Positions 27,540 through 38,700 of a stretch of DNA of 64,000 nt are shown in pieces. Origin of the DNA: Leptothermofonsia sp049200465 (GTDB taxonomy: Bacteria; Cyanobacteriota; Cyanobacteriia; Leptolyngbyales; Leptolyngbyaceae). The position numbers and the translations under genes are program-made. Where the stretch lies: NCBI RefSeq assembly GCF_049200465.1, contig NZ_CP120836.1, forward strand, positions 558,001 to 622,000, given 5' to 3'. The first letter of the stretch is position 1. Each line of letters begins with the position of its first letter. Below the pieces are notes generated by a model. It was not told the DNA's origin. It saw nothing but the letters and a program-made list of their open reading frames with translations, and made no database searches.

Positions 27540-27587
27540 AGTAGCTAGGCGCAATTAAATTAAAGTAGCTAGGCGCAATTAAATTAA
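27540..27587. repeat. 24-bp perfect tandem duplication
   Basis: AGTAGCTAGGCGCAATTAAA followed by TTAA is repeated exactly twice. It is noncoding, downstream of the reductase gene. Confidence 0.8.
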
Positions 27588-27686
27588 GGATAATTTTGGG
27601 GATGGAGGGGATGAAACTCCCTGCCTGAGGGCGCAGCTCCCACTTTCCCCCTTGACAACCTTGACAAATTAATTGTGACTACCTAC

Positions 27687-28568
27687 TTAGTCCCTCAGCC
27701 TGTCTTTCAACTGTTCCAGCTCTTCCCGAATCGAAGGGGGGTCAAAGCCTAAGGCAAAGGCGTTTGAGCTGTCTAAAGAGACATTCGGTGGGCGAGGGGC
27801 AGATAACTTCACATCCCGTTGATAGGCGGCTCTCAACCCTGTAGCGGGCAAATTCAGTACGTCTATCATCAACCGCCCGAAGTCATAGCGTGAGATTCGC
27901 TCTTTGCCACCCAGATGGATCAATCCCTGTACTTTTTCAAGGGCAAGAAGTAGACCTCTGGCGGCAGTAGTGCTGCTGATGGGAGTTCGGATTTCGTCCA
28001 CAAACAGCTTCAATTCTCGCTCTTCCCTCAAGGTTTGGATGAAGGGTTGCAGAAAACTATTGGTACCAGGGGGAGCCGCTCCAAACATGAGCGGCATTCG
28101 GCAAATGGCAGCCCTGGGATAGCGGTTCAGGATGGCAGCTTCTGCGATCGCTTTTTGCTCTCCATAGCGGTTGATTGGAGAGGGGGGATCGGTTTCCCGG
28201 TAGGGCGGGTTTAAGCCATCAAACACCTGATCGGTGGAAGTAAACACACAAGGAATACCAGGATCCGCACACAGCCCGACAACGTTACAGGCAACCGTAA
28301 CGTTGAGTAGATGGGAAGCTTTTGGTTCATCCTGACAGCGATTTATATTAGCCTGGGCAGCCAGATGAATGACCGCATTGGGCTGGACAGTATGAAACAG
28401 ATCTTTGAGTGCCTGAAAATCCCTCAAATCAACCTTTAGCAGGGTAATTCCAGGAATGCTTATGTTGCGAGAAAGATAGGTGCCATACACCTTCCAGTCA
28501 GGCGCGGCAACCTGGCATAGGTTCCACCCCAGAAAGCCGCTGGCTCCGGTAACGAGGAGTGTTTGCAT
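27687..28568 (-). CDS. NAD(P)-dependent sugar-nucleotide reductase (RfbD-like SDR)
   Basis: A 293-residue extended short-chain dehydrogenase. VTGASGFLGWN is the dinucleotide-binding turn, STDQVF supplies the Ser/Thr, and YGEQK is the catalytic YxxxK. The overall pattern (HLAAQANINRCQDEP, RTPISSTTAARGL) resembles dTDP-4-dehydrorhamnose reductases. No rmlA, rmlB or rmlC gene is near, so the exact sugar is uncertain. Confidence 0.82.
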   Translation of the reverse strand: MQTLLVTGASGFLGWNLCQVAAPDWKVYGTYLSRNISIPGITLLKVDLRDFQALKDLFHTVQPNAVIHLAAQANINRCQDEPKASHLLNVTVACNVVGLCADPGIPCVFTSTDQVFDGLNPPYRETDPPSPINRYGEQKAIAEAAILNRYPRAAICRMPLMFGAAPPGTNSFLQPFIQTLREERELKLFVDEIRTPISSTTAARGLLLALEKVQGLIHLGGKERISRYDFGRLMIDVLNLPATGLRAAYQRDVKLSAPRPPNVSLDSSNAFALGFDPPSIREELEQLKDRLRD

Positions 28569-28675
28569 TTTGCTCTATCCCTCACGCCTCAAGATTCAGA
28601 CCAGGAACAGAGGTACTGCCCCTACCCTTTTCTCTAGCCACGAACAACCAACCATGAACACCCCCTTCTCCCGTT

Positions 28676-30145
28676 CTACATCCCTGGCAGCCCCAACTCC
28701 TGACTCAACTCCTGCCGCAGACGGTAAATGATGGTGTTGGAGTCAAGTCGGCTAAGAATGTCTTGAATGATTGTGCTGGCTCCCTGGGGTCCCCAGCTAC
28801 AGCCCTGTTCCAGATAAACTTGAGCGGCACGACCAACAGTATAGGCTCCATAGCCAGCGATCGCCCCCTGAAAGAGGGCGATTCCAGCATAAGCTGAAAA
28901 ACTGGTTGAACTATCCAGCCCGGCTGCTGCACTTTTACCTATTCCCAGAACAATACCGCTCCCCAGCTCGCTGAGGAGGAGGCTGCCAGAACTGAGCAGG
29001 ATCGTTTTCCAGATTTTTCCGGCTTCGTGGCGGGTGATGGGCAGCCCGTAGAGATCTGCCAGGGCCCGGATCATAGCCAAGTCGGAAAAGGCTCCACCCA
29101 CCAAGTCAAAGAAGGCGATGGGGTTGAGGGCAATCGCGATCGCCTTATAGCGGGCATAGCGCCAAATTAAAGCTTCGGCTTCGGGTTGACGTAATTCCAA
29201 AATTTCACTTGCCAGCCTGGACTCTGCTTCCCTGGACTGCACTAGGGCATTGAGCGCCAGTAAGGTTTTACCCTCCCGTTGGATAATTTCCAGAATCTTT
29301 TGCTTCAACGCCTCAATTTGCACAGGAGGCGTTTCCCACTCGTAAAATACCCGTCCATCGGACTGTTCTACGCGCACCTGGAGCGGAGCTGGATCGGCAG
29401 CCACCAGCACAATTTCATCCGCCGACAACAGATTTTGCAGAGGTTCGCTGCCTCTGCTCCTGGCAGCCAGCCGTTGCAGGTTCTCATAAATCATTTGCCG
29501 GGTTTGCTCTGGGTAGAGGTCGATCTTGTTAAACACCAGCAGCAGCGGCTTCTGGGATTGGCGCAAATTACAAAGAGCCTGGTACTCAGTCCGGGTAATG
29601 TCCCCCGCAACAACGAATAGAATCAGATCCGACTGACGGGCAACGTCTTCAGCCATCTGTGCCCGTGCTTGCCCATCGATCTCATCCAATCCGGGAGTAT
29701 CAATCAATTCAACCTGAAGGGGAGAAGCCCCGGAACTGAGGGGGCTCAAGGATGTCGAGGGGCTGGTCACTGCGCCCTTGCCGGAAGGAGACCATGAAAC
29801 CACCTGCGGTGTGCGCGTGACGCCATTCAGAGGGCCTGTTGGCAAGACGTTTTGACCGATGAGGGCATTCAAAACTGCCGACTTACCACGACTGACCAAC
29901 CCAAAAACCGCAATTCGAATCACCCGGTTCTCCAGCTTGCTCAGCGTGGTAGACAACCGCTCCATATCCTGCCTCAGAGGTTCCCTGACGGTCACACCGG
30001 GACGATTTTTGGCTAGCCGAAAAAGGGCACTATAGCGGTTCAACACCTGCCGTAGACTGGCACGGGCACGGGTTATCTGAGTCTCCTGGGAATCGGGGAT
30101 GGACTGCTTAGGCGGGTCAGTTAGAAGAGAGAGTGGTGGTGTCAA
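28676..30145 (-). CDS. Era/dynamin-like GTPase with DUF697-type C-terminus
   Basis: A 489-residue GTP-binding protein. G1 is FGLVSRGKSA, G3 DTPGLDE, G4 NKID. The C-terminal half (ALNPIAFFDLVGGAFSDLAM to the end) is the hydrophobic DUF697-like region that peripherally associates with membranes. The first possible start is TTG 30145, which overlaps the 3' end of the upstream GTPase gene by 29 bp. The pair is likely translationally coupled. Confidence 0.82.
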   Translation of the reverse strand: MTPPLSLLTDPPKQSIPDSQETQITRARASLRQVLNRYSALFRLAKNRPGVTVREPLRQDMERLSTTLSKLENRVIRIAVFGLVSRGKSAVLNALIGQNVLPTGPLNGVTRTPQVVSWSPSGKGAVTSPSTSLSPLSSGASPLQVELIDTPGLDEIDGQARAQMAEDVARQSDLILFVVAGDITRTEYQALCNLRQSQKPLLLVFNKIDLYPEQTRQMIYENLQRLAARSRGSEPLQNLLSADEIVLVAADPAPLQVRVEQSDGRVFYEWETPPVQIEALKQKILEIIQREGKTLLALNALVQSREAESRLASEILELRQPEAEALIWRYARYKAIAIALNPIAFFDLVGGAFSDLAMIRALADLYGLPITRHEAGKIWKTILLSSGSLLLSELGSGIVLGIGKSAAAGLDSSTSFSAYAGIALFQGAIAGYGAYTVGRAAQVYLEQGCSWGPQGASTIIQDILSRLDSNTIIYRLRQELSQELGLPGM

Positions 30146-31814
30146 GGCTGGAAGCAGCTAAAGGGATACCAGTTCCATTTTGCGCTGGAATCTCGACTTC
30201 TGGTGCAACCGAAAGGGGAACTGCGCAGTAAAGGGGTAATCTAAGTGGCTCACTGGAAACGGACTCATCAGTCATGGAAGCCTCTGAAGCCTGGGATGCC
30301 GTGAAGAGAGTTGGATCAGACGCTGCCGTAAGCTGAGGTTGGGGTAATGCTGCGGAGAAGCGATCCATTGCCTGATTGGCAAGAGTTTGCAGGAAAGTAA
30401 GCTGCTGATTTTGCTGGAAGACTCGCTGCAAAATCTGGCTGAAACGTTCAATCGCCAGCGGACTCGCCTCACTCAACGTTAGATTGGGTTCCTGGGTGTT
30501 GAAATATTCAATCAGGCTCAACCCGGCAACCCGAGTCAGGTAGGCAGCGCTGATTCCTTGAATACAGCCTCCGGCCAGGTAGGTGAGAGCATTGCTCTTC
30601 AGCAGGCTGGCGATCGCCTGGGTGGAAAGCTCTACTAACCCCAATTTCAGCATCAGGCTACCCAGAGTGGTTGCAACCTTCTGGGCCTGTTGCAAAGAAA
30701 ACTTTTGACGGTAAATAGTGCCCAGGTCATGAATCATCTGAGCATTGATGGCAACGGTTGCCACCAGATCCATCGCCGGGAGCGGGCTGGCAAACGCGGT
30801 TCCAGCGGCAATCCATTGGAATTGTTCAACTACAGGCAGGGCACGGGTTCGACGCACATCGTTGAGCACAGTTTTGACCTGAACTCCCAGAGCCAGAGCA
30901 CTGGTGAAGGAACTTTTGAGCACAAGTTGCTGGCTTTCTTGCTGCAAAATCTGTTCGAGCCGTTGGGTCAAAGCTGCAATATCAGGCGACTGTTCCTCCA
31001 GCCATTCATTAACTGAGCCATCGGGCTGGTGCTGGCGGACTTTGATCGGGTTTGGGGCTGCGGCGATCGCAACCACATCTTCAGAACTCCAAACTCCCCG
31101 CCCCCGCCGCTGTAAATGGTTCACAATTGTTTGACGCTCTGCAGGCAGGTACTGGTCTTGTTTATTCAGTACCAATAGAACCCGCTTGGTGGCAGCCAGA
31201 CGCTTCACCGTTTCAAATTCAGATTCTGTCATATCACCATTGACCAGGAAGAGCACCAGATCAGCCGCGATCGCCTGTTGCTGGGCCAGAGCTTCGGCAG
31301 CTAAGCTATTCGCTGCTGCCTCAAACAGGCTGGGAGCCTCCACAAAGCTGAGGGTTCGGGTGGAATTGGGTGTCCAGTGGGCCTGCATTTCCTGGATCAA
31401 GCTTGTTTTGCCGCAGCCCTTCGCTCCCATTACTAGTAACCGAATGTCATCCCGGTTCATATCAGAAGCAATCTGACTCACCTGGGATTGAAACTGGTTG
31501 ACCTGAGGTTTAACGGCATCAAAAGCGGCTTCCTGCGGGTCATTGACCTCTACCTCCAGTTGGGTAATGACCTTTTCGGCTTCTGCCAGAGCCCGCCGGA
31601 CGGCAACTGTATCAACGGTTTGAGGCAGAGGCGATCGCGCTACCTTAGGCTCAGGTTTGCGCCACAACAGAAGAACTGCTCCCCCCGCCGAAGCCAGCAG
31701 CACTCCCCACAGCCCCCAATCTCCTAACGTATGGTTGAGGACATCCAGCAGCCCAATTGAACCTGCCAGAATCGCACCACCCACCAAAAAGGGATACCCT
31801 CGTTTCTCAGTCAT
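30117..31814 (-). CDS. Second GTPase-like protein with DUF697-type C-terminus and N-terminal membrane anchor
   Basis: A 565-residue protein with two N-terminal hydrophobic segments (about 9-50), then a P-loop (MGAKGCGKTS) and G4 (LNKQD). The G3 position reads VEAPSLFE instead of DxxG, so hydrolysis may be weak or absent. The central part mirrors the adjacent GTPase (VNGDMTESEFETVKRL against VAGDITRTEYQALCNL), indicating tandem duplication and divergence. The C-terminal ~80 residues are Ser/Thr/Pro-rich. A membrane-bound heterodimer with its neighbour is a reasonable inference. Confidence 0.8.
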   Translation of the reverse strand: MTEKRGYPFLVGGAILAGSIGLLDVLNHTLGDWGLWGVLLASAGGAVLLLWRKPEPKVARSPLPQTVDTVAVRRALAEAEKVITQLEVEVNDPQEAAFDAVKPQVNQFQSQVSQIASDMNRDDIRLLVMGAKGCGKTSLIQEMQAHWTPNSTRTLSFVEAPSLFEAAANSLAAEALAQQQAIAADLVLFLVNGDMTESEFETVKRLAATKRVLLVLNKQDQYLPAERQTIVNHLQRRGRGVWSSEDVVAIAAAPNPIKVRQHQPDGSVNEWLEEQSPDIAALTQRLEQILQQESQQLVLKSSFTSALALGVQVKTVLNDVRRTRALPVVEQFQWIAAGTAFASPLPAMDLVATVAINAQMIHDLGTIYRQKFSLQQAQKVATTLGSLMLKLGLVELSTQAIASLLKSNALTYLAGGCIQGISAAYLTRVAGLSLIEYFNTQEPNLTLSEASPLAIERFSQILQRVFQQNQQLTFLQTLANQAMDRFSAALPQPQLTAASDPTLFTASQASEASMTDESVSSEPLRLPLYCAVPLSVAPEVEIPAQNGTGIPLAASSLDTTTLSSN

Positions 31815-31966
31815 AACCGATACCGGAATTGCAGAAGCATCCCCATTCTACCGAGGTTTGCTGGTTTTGATGGGTGAATCTCACTAAATCAGGACTTACG
31901 TATTTGCCAAAAACTTTGCTAAAAACTTCGGAGGTTTAAGCGTCGATATGGGGCATGAGGTGCAGT

Positions 31967-32085
31967 GTTATAGCTGTTGCCAGGTTGCCCAGGACATTGG
32001 CTTTAAAGGGGGTGTGGGGGCTTCGCCCCCAGCCGGAGGTAGAACCCCTGCACCCCATTCTAAGCCTGGTGGCTATCGCTATAGC
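31967..32085. repeat. Dispersed palindromic repeat, family 1, copy D
   Basis: A full copy from TTATAGCTGTTGCCAGGTTG to GGTGGCTATCGCTATAG with an internal GGGGGCTTCGCCCCC hairpin. AAAAACTTCGGAGGTTT at 31921 and AAAACCTCCGAGGTTTT at 32088 bracket it as inverted repeats. Confidence 0.85.
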
Positions 32086-32086
32086 T

Positions 32087-32120
32087 CAAAACCTCCGAGG
32101 TTTTCGTAAGCCTTATCAAT
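32087..32120. repeat. Short dispersed repeat (AAAACCTCCGAGG unit), copy 2
   Basis: Matches 25881-25915: CAAAACCTCCGAGGTTTTCG, then TAAGCCTTATCAATA. Confidence 0.65.
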
Positions 32121-32126
32121 AAACAA

Positions 32127-32152
32127 AGCCCTGTCACATCAATGACAGGGCT
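32127..32152 (-). terminator. Intrinsic terminator downstream of tRNA-fMet
   Basis: On the minus strand, AGCCCTGTCA pairs with TGACAGGGCT around a short loop, followed by TTGTTT. It lies 17 bp past the 3' end of the tRNA. Confidence 0.8.
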
Positions 32153-32168
32153 CATCTGTTGAATCAAG

Positions 32169-32242
<74 letters not shown>

Positions 32243-32794
32243 TTGCGCCTGACTAGTATAACGACAAATTGACCAAAGCTGCAATCTGAGTTGGGAAAAA
32301 TTGGGGAAGGGGAGAAGACAGGAGGTGGGAGGCAGGAGGTAGGAGGCAAGAGACAGGAGGCAGGAGCCAGGAGCCAGGAGGTAGGAGGGAGAAGAGGAAA
32401 GGAGGGAAAGAGTGGTCCCACTCATCCACCCTATTACCCATCAACTCAGCGTTTATTAGGAACCAGCCCCTATCTCCAGCCTCTATCTCCAGCTCCTATC
32501 AGTAAATTTACGCAAACTTCATCTTCGGGCTGATGGATTTTTCCGGAGTGAAAGCTAGAGTCTGTGAATTCTCTCTCAATGGTGGTTTCCGCTTTTTAGC
32601 GAAAGTTAAGCCACTAAGGCGGTTAATCTTTTTCGCTGTGATTGTAGAAAAATTTACAGTTTAAACACACAGCTTTCTAATTTTCTCAGTAATCTTCACT
32701 ATTCAGGGCGATCGCGAGTGATACTTTTAAAGCTCGGCATCTACATCCATGGTAAAACGGGAAGAGATTATTCTCTCGGAAAGGAGAAGCTGCC
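32243..32794. other. Intergenic region, 552 bp, with heptameric repeats
   Basis: It holds the polypurine heptamer array at 32317-32397 and then the upstream region of the exoprotein gene, with AGGAGA immediately before its ATG at 32795. No gene is seen. Confidence 0.55.
32317..32397. repeat. Heptanucleotide tandem repeats (GGAGGCA/GGAGCCA type)
   Basis: About ten degenerate 7-bp units (GGAGGTA, GGAGGCA, GGAGCCA). This resembles the short tandemly repeated repetitive sequences known in filamentous cyanobacteria. Shorter patches of similar heptamers occur near 14236-14267 and 43300-43390. Confidence 0.8.
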
Positions 32795-35700
32795 ATGACT
32801 CACCGCTGGGGTTGGTCGTGCTGGAGATTGGGACTGGCGGGGACGTTAACGATTGGTGGGGTGCTGGCGATTGGCGATCGAACCCCGGCTCAGCTCAGTT
32901 CGGACCCAAGCCTGGGGGTAGAGAGTTCTGAAATTACTGAAAATCTATTGATCCAGGGGATCTTGAGCGATCGCATCGATGGTGGAGCGACCCGAGGGAG
33001 TAACCTGTTTCACAGCTTTCTTCAATTCAATGTGGCGGCTAACCGGGGGGTGTACTTCTCTAACCCGACGGGGATTCAAAACATTCTGGCTCGTGTCGTC
33101 GGGGGAAGTCCTTCGCAAATTTTGGGTCGGCTGGGCGTATTGGGGCAGGCGAACCTGTATCTCCTGAACCCCAGTGGCATCATCTTTGGTCCGAGTGCCA
33201 GCCTGGATGTGCAGGGGTCTTTCATTGCTTCGACGGCCAGTGCCGTTGAGTTTGGAACGGATACGCTCAATACGGCTGAGCCGGGACCCATTCCCCTGCT
33301 GGCTGTTGAGCCAGGAGCTCTGTTTCTCAATGCCCTTAGTCAACAGTCGGGCATCAGCAACCAGGCTAATTTGGTGGCAGGACAAAACCTGTCCCTGGTT
33401 GCTGGCTCGGTTAACAGCAGCGGCTTGCTTCAGGCTGGGGGAGAAGTACTGGTCGATGCCAGGGCAGGTAGCGCCGTTGTGACAGAGGTAACGGCTCCAA
33501 CTGTTCGCTTGGTTGCCAGCCAAAATCTCGCCGCTCAGACTGTGAATGCAGGAACCGCTTTCCTGTCGGCGGGGGTTTCTTTGCAAGCGCAGACGGTCAC
33601 GGCGCAAGCAACAAACCTGTCGGCGGGGTTTGACCTGGTGGTTCAGAATGTGACCTCTAATACGGCAACTTTGACGGCTGGAGACAATTTATTTCTCAAT
33701 GGCAGTCAGTTGACGATCTCCGGGGACCTTTCCATTGGCGCATCGAACCATGTTTTCATTAGCGATAGCGCTACCACTCCCTTGCTAGCTCAGGTTGGTG
33801 GCAATCTGCGAATTGTAGGGATTCGGGGAGTCAGTGTGCAGACATTGGCCAATCCAGCCTCCTTGCTTCAGACTGGCGGCAACCTCAATCTGGAAAGTGC
33901 TGGCAACATTGCGATTGAAGGTCGGTTAACGAGTGGGGCAAATTTCTCTCTGTCCGCTGACAACAATTTGCTGGTGACGAGCAGCCAATTGCAGGCCACA
34001 GGCAACCTGGAACTGACAACCCGGAACACTTTACAGGTTCAGGACAATCTACTCAACCCGCTAACCGTCAATGCGGGGGCTGCCCTCACCCTGCGAGGAG
34101 ATCAGGGAATCAATATCCTGGCCCTCAGCAATCCAGCGAGCCTGTTCCAGAGTGGGAGCAATCTCAATCTGCAAAGTAGCCGGGCGATCGCAGCCAGGGG
34201 CCGCTTTACCAGCGGTACCAATCTCTCTTTCTCCGCCGGTACAAATCTGGAACTGACCGAGAGTTCACTCAATGCTCCGGGTGATGTGGCTCTGCTGGCT
34301 CAAAACACGGTGCAGATTCAAGATAGTGTCACGACACCGTTTATTGTCGATGCGGGCGGCAATCTGCTGATTCAGGGGAATCAGGGGGTCAGTATTTTTG
34401 CATTGAGCAATCCCACCAGCCTGTTGCAAAGCGGCGGCAATTTGAGTCTGGTGAGCGATCGCTCGGTGGCGGCGAATGGACGATTTAATGCCGGGGGCAC
34501 CCTTGCCATTGGTTCGGGTGGTAATATCGTGCTGCCGTTCTATACGGGACCTTCCCTCCACCTGAGGGCTGGAGGAGAAATTGCGATTGGGGCGATCGAT
34601 ACCTCTTCGGCTACAACCAATGGCGGCGAAGTCAAACTGACCGCAGGACAGGACATTACGATCGGTTCCATCAGTACCTTTTCGACTGCCCCAATCGGAA
34701 ACGGAGGGTTAGTCACACTCACATCCTTCGGTGGCGACATTACTGTTACCGATTTCATCAACACCTCATCCATTGAAGGATTTGGTGGTGTGGTAAAACT
34801 GGATACTCCAGTCGGAAGAATCACAGTTGGAACCATTGATGTTTCTTCTCTCACTGGCAGCAGCGGCAGCATTTTTGCCCTTGCCCAGGGAGATATCACC
34901 ACAACAGGTTCTATCAATGCCACCTCCCTAAACGGTGCAGCCGGCAGCATTGACCTGACCAGCCTTGGAGGAGGCATCAACACTACAGCGGGGATCCTGG
35001 AGGCGTTTTCTGTAGACGGAAATGGCGGCATTGTCTCTGTCAATGCCCAGAATGATATCGTTACAGGGGCAATTGATTCCTCATCCAGCACTGGCAATGG
35101 GGGTCACATTAGCCTCACCAGCCGCAACGGGGAAATTACCGCCCTGGACCGATTAGACACCTACTCAATTACTGGCAATGGGGGCAACATTTCCCTGGAA
35201 GCCTTGAGTAGAATTACCACGAGAACTCTAGATGCGGCTTCTGATAATGCCAATGGTGGCAACATCAGTCTGATCAGTAGAGGTGGAGCGATCGACACCT
35301 CAGCGGGTGATGTCTTTTCCTACTCCATCCTGGGAAATGGGGGTAACGTTAACTTCTCTGCCAGAGGCAACATCACAACGGCAACCATTGACTCCTCAAC
35401 CGGAATTGATGGGTCTGCCACGCCCAATACCATCGGTGGCACCACTACCTTAAATAGTAGCAATGGCGCAATTGATACCACAGCAGGTGATTTGCTCTCC
35501 TATTCCTACCTCGGCAACGGAGGAGCGGTTTCCCTGTCGGCTCATGGGAACATTACAACCGCATTAATTGATTCATCGTCAGGTGTCGATGGCTTTGCAA
35601 CGGCGGGTGCGGTTGGAGGAGCCGTCAACCTCACGAGCAGCAATGGCGCAATTAACACCACAGCGGGGGATATTTTTTCCTATTCCATTCTGGGGAATGG

Positions 35701-38700
35701 GGGTAATGTTACCGTCAATGCCAACAGAGATATTTTTACCGGCAATATTGATGCCGCATCCAACACGGCTGATGGTGGCAATATCCGACTGACCAGCAGC
35801 AACGGGTCAATTAACACCACAGCAGGGGAACTCCTTTCCTTTGTGGCAACTGTTGATGGGGGCAGCGGTGGTGAGGTTAGCTTGCGTGCGGCTAACGACG
35901 TATACGTTGGAGATATCCGGTCGGATGGAGGAGTGAACGGGTCGGGAGGCGATATCTGGATTGTCAGCGATCGCAACGGCACCATTGACATCTCTGACCA
36001 GATTCTCAACAGCAGCACCTTTGGGATCGGCAGGGGTGGCAACATTTTGATTGAAACCAGCGCCAGTGGCACTGTCTCCATTGCCCGAACTCAGATTGAT
36101 TCAACCGTAGAACCTGGGGCAAGCGGTACAGGCGGCAATATCATCATCTCTGGGGGAACGGTGTTGCTAGATGCTGTTAACCTGGATACCACAACCTCTG
36201 GCAGTGGCAATGGTGGCAATATCGCTGTAACGGCACTTAACAATGGTGCGGTGTCCATCACCAATAACAGCCTGATTAACACAACCGTTCAGCCTGGAGC
36301 GGCGGGTACAGGGGGTAACGTTAGCATTTCAGGTGGACAGGTTTCCCTGGATAATTCGGCTATCAACTCTGGTACCAGCGGGTTTGGTAACAGCGGCAAT
36401 GTTGGGATTACCGCAAATAGTGGTGCGATCGCCCTCCTCAATAGCAGCACCATCAGCAGCGATACCAGTGGTAGTGGCAACGGTGGCAACATCAGCCTGA
36501 CAGCCCCTTCAATCACTCTATTTAATGGCGTTCAAGTCACAGCCCTGACCCAGGGAGAGGGCGACGGCGGTAGTGTTTTCATTAACGCTGACAGTGGATC
36601 TCTCCTCCTGGCTGCCAGCAGCTATATCAGCACGGCTGTTGATAACCTCACCGCACAAGGTGAGGGAGGCAATATCGATGTCATCGCGGAAAATGTCTCT
36701 TTGATCCTTGGCTCCAGATTAGAAGCCTTGACTCGGGGAATAGGAGCTGCCGGAGATATTAGGATTACCGCTGCTGGAGTCATTGATATTTCGGGAGCAG
36801 ATATTGCCGGGCTTTACAGCGGACTCCAAACCTCCTCTGAAGCGGGCAGCGGTAGTCCCGGAGGGAACATCATCATCAATTCACCTGGGCAGCCTCAGGG
36901 AACATTGCGGATAGCCGATGGTGGCTATTTAAGTGCCCGGACGCAGAGTGACTTTGCAGGCGGCAACATTGAGATCACTGTCAACAATCTGGAACTGCTT
37001 GGGGGTGGGCAACTCATCACTTCCGCTACTAGCGGAGGTAGGGGCGCAGCTGGTAGCATCACGGTCAATGCCGCTCAGGGAGTCACCATTGCTGGCAAAA
37101 ACCCTAACTTTGCTGCGGGTTCCCCCAATCCTAATGAAGGAGCATCCAGTGGCTTATTTGCACAATCTGAAGGAAGCGGAGATGCGGGAAATTTAACGGT
37201 CAATACACCTCAAATGCTGATGCAGGATTCTGCTCAAGTATCGGTTGCCAGCCGGGGAAGCGGTATGGGTGGGCAGCTAACTATCAATGCCAATCAGTTG
37301 AGCGTACAAACCGATGCCGAAATTTCTGCCTCAACTGCTGGGACCGGAGTAGGTGGTCAGTTAAGCATTAATGCCAATCAGGTGCAGGTGCAGACAAACG
37401 GGAAAATCTCCGCTTCGACCACAGGTTCAGGAGACGGTGGTCAGTTAAGTATCAATGCCAATCAAGTACAGGTGCAGACAGATGGGAGAATCTCTGCCTC
37501 GACCACAGGTTCAGGAAAAGGTGGTGTGTTGACGGTCAATGCCTCTGATTCGGTCAATTTAGACCAGGGGGGGAGTTTAGCTGCCCGGTCTGAAGGGGAG
37601 GGAGAAGCCGGTAGCCTGGCTATCAATACCCCCAACTTCACGGTGCAAAATGGGGCCCAGGCTACCGTCAGCAGTACAGGAACGGGGAATGCCGGAAACC
37701 TGGATGTCAACGCCCGTTTTGTCAGCTTAAACAATAGCGGTAAATTGGCAGCGGAAACGGTTTCAGGAGGGGGAGGCAACATTCAGTTGCGTAACCTGGA
37801 CACCTTACAACTCGACAACGGCGGCCAGATCTCTGCTTCCACTGAAAGCGGACAGGGCGGAACCCTGAGCATCAGTGCTTCCCGCTCAATTAACTTAAAC
37901 AACCGTAGTGGACTGTTTGCCCGTGCCACCGGAACGGGAGATGGAACGGCGGGGAACCTGCTCCTGTCTACCCGCCAGTTGACGGTGCAAAACGAATCAG
38001 AAATCTCAACATCAACAGCTGGTGCAGGCAACGCGGGGCAGATTGTTGCCCAGGCAAATTCCCTGTTCCTCAGCAACGACGGCAAAATCACCAGCCGTAG
38101 CGATGGGGCAGGCAATGCAGGTTCGATTACGATTCAATTGGGTGATCTACTGCAAACCAATCGAGGTGAAATCTCTGCCGCCTCAGAACAGGGGGGCGGC
38201 GGCAATATCACCGTTACTGCCAGGGATATTGAGTTAAAAAATAGCAGCCTGATTAGCACCCGCGTGTCGAGCGGCAGCGGGGGGGGTGGTAACATCAACA
38301 TCACTGCCAGGGATATCTTTATTGCCCTTGAAGATAGCGATATCCTGGCTAACGCTGAGGACGGCAATGGTGGCCGAATTACCATCCGATCGCCCGTTTT
38401 CATCGCTGATCTGTTTGCCAATGTGGGCCCCAACCCTGGACGCGACTTTTCCCGCTTCCGCGGCAACGGACAGGTCGATATCTCGGCCTCCTCCCGGTTT
38501 GGAGTCAGCGGTGTCGTCAGCATTCCTGACTTCAGCTTCTTACAGGACTCCCTCGACTCCCTTTCTGAAACCTTTGTCAGCACAGAGCAGATTGTTGCTG
38601 GAAGCTGCCTGGCGCGGCGCAATGTGGAGCAGGGAAGCTTTGTTGTCTCTGGAACAGGTGGACTTCCTAACGATCCCTATAACCTGATCAGGAGCCAATA

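Noticed and set aside
34265..38622. Minus-strand open frames within the exoprotein
   Set aside because: Antisense readings of Gly/Asn/Ser-rich repeats; biased composition keeps them open by chance.
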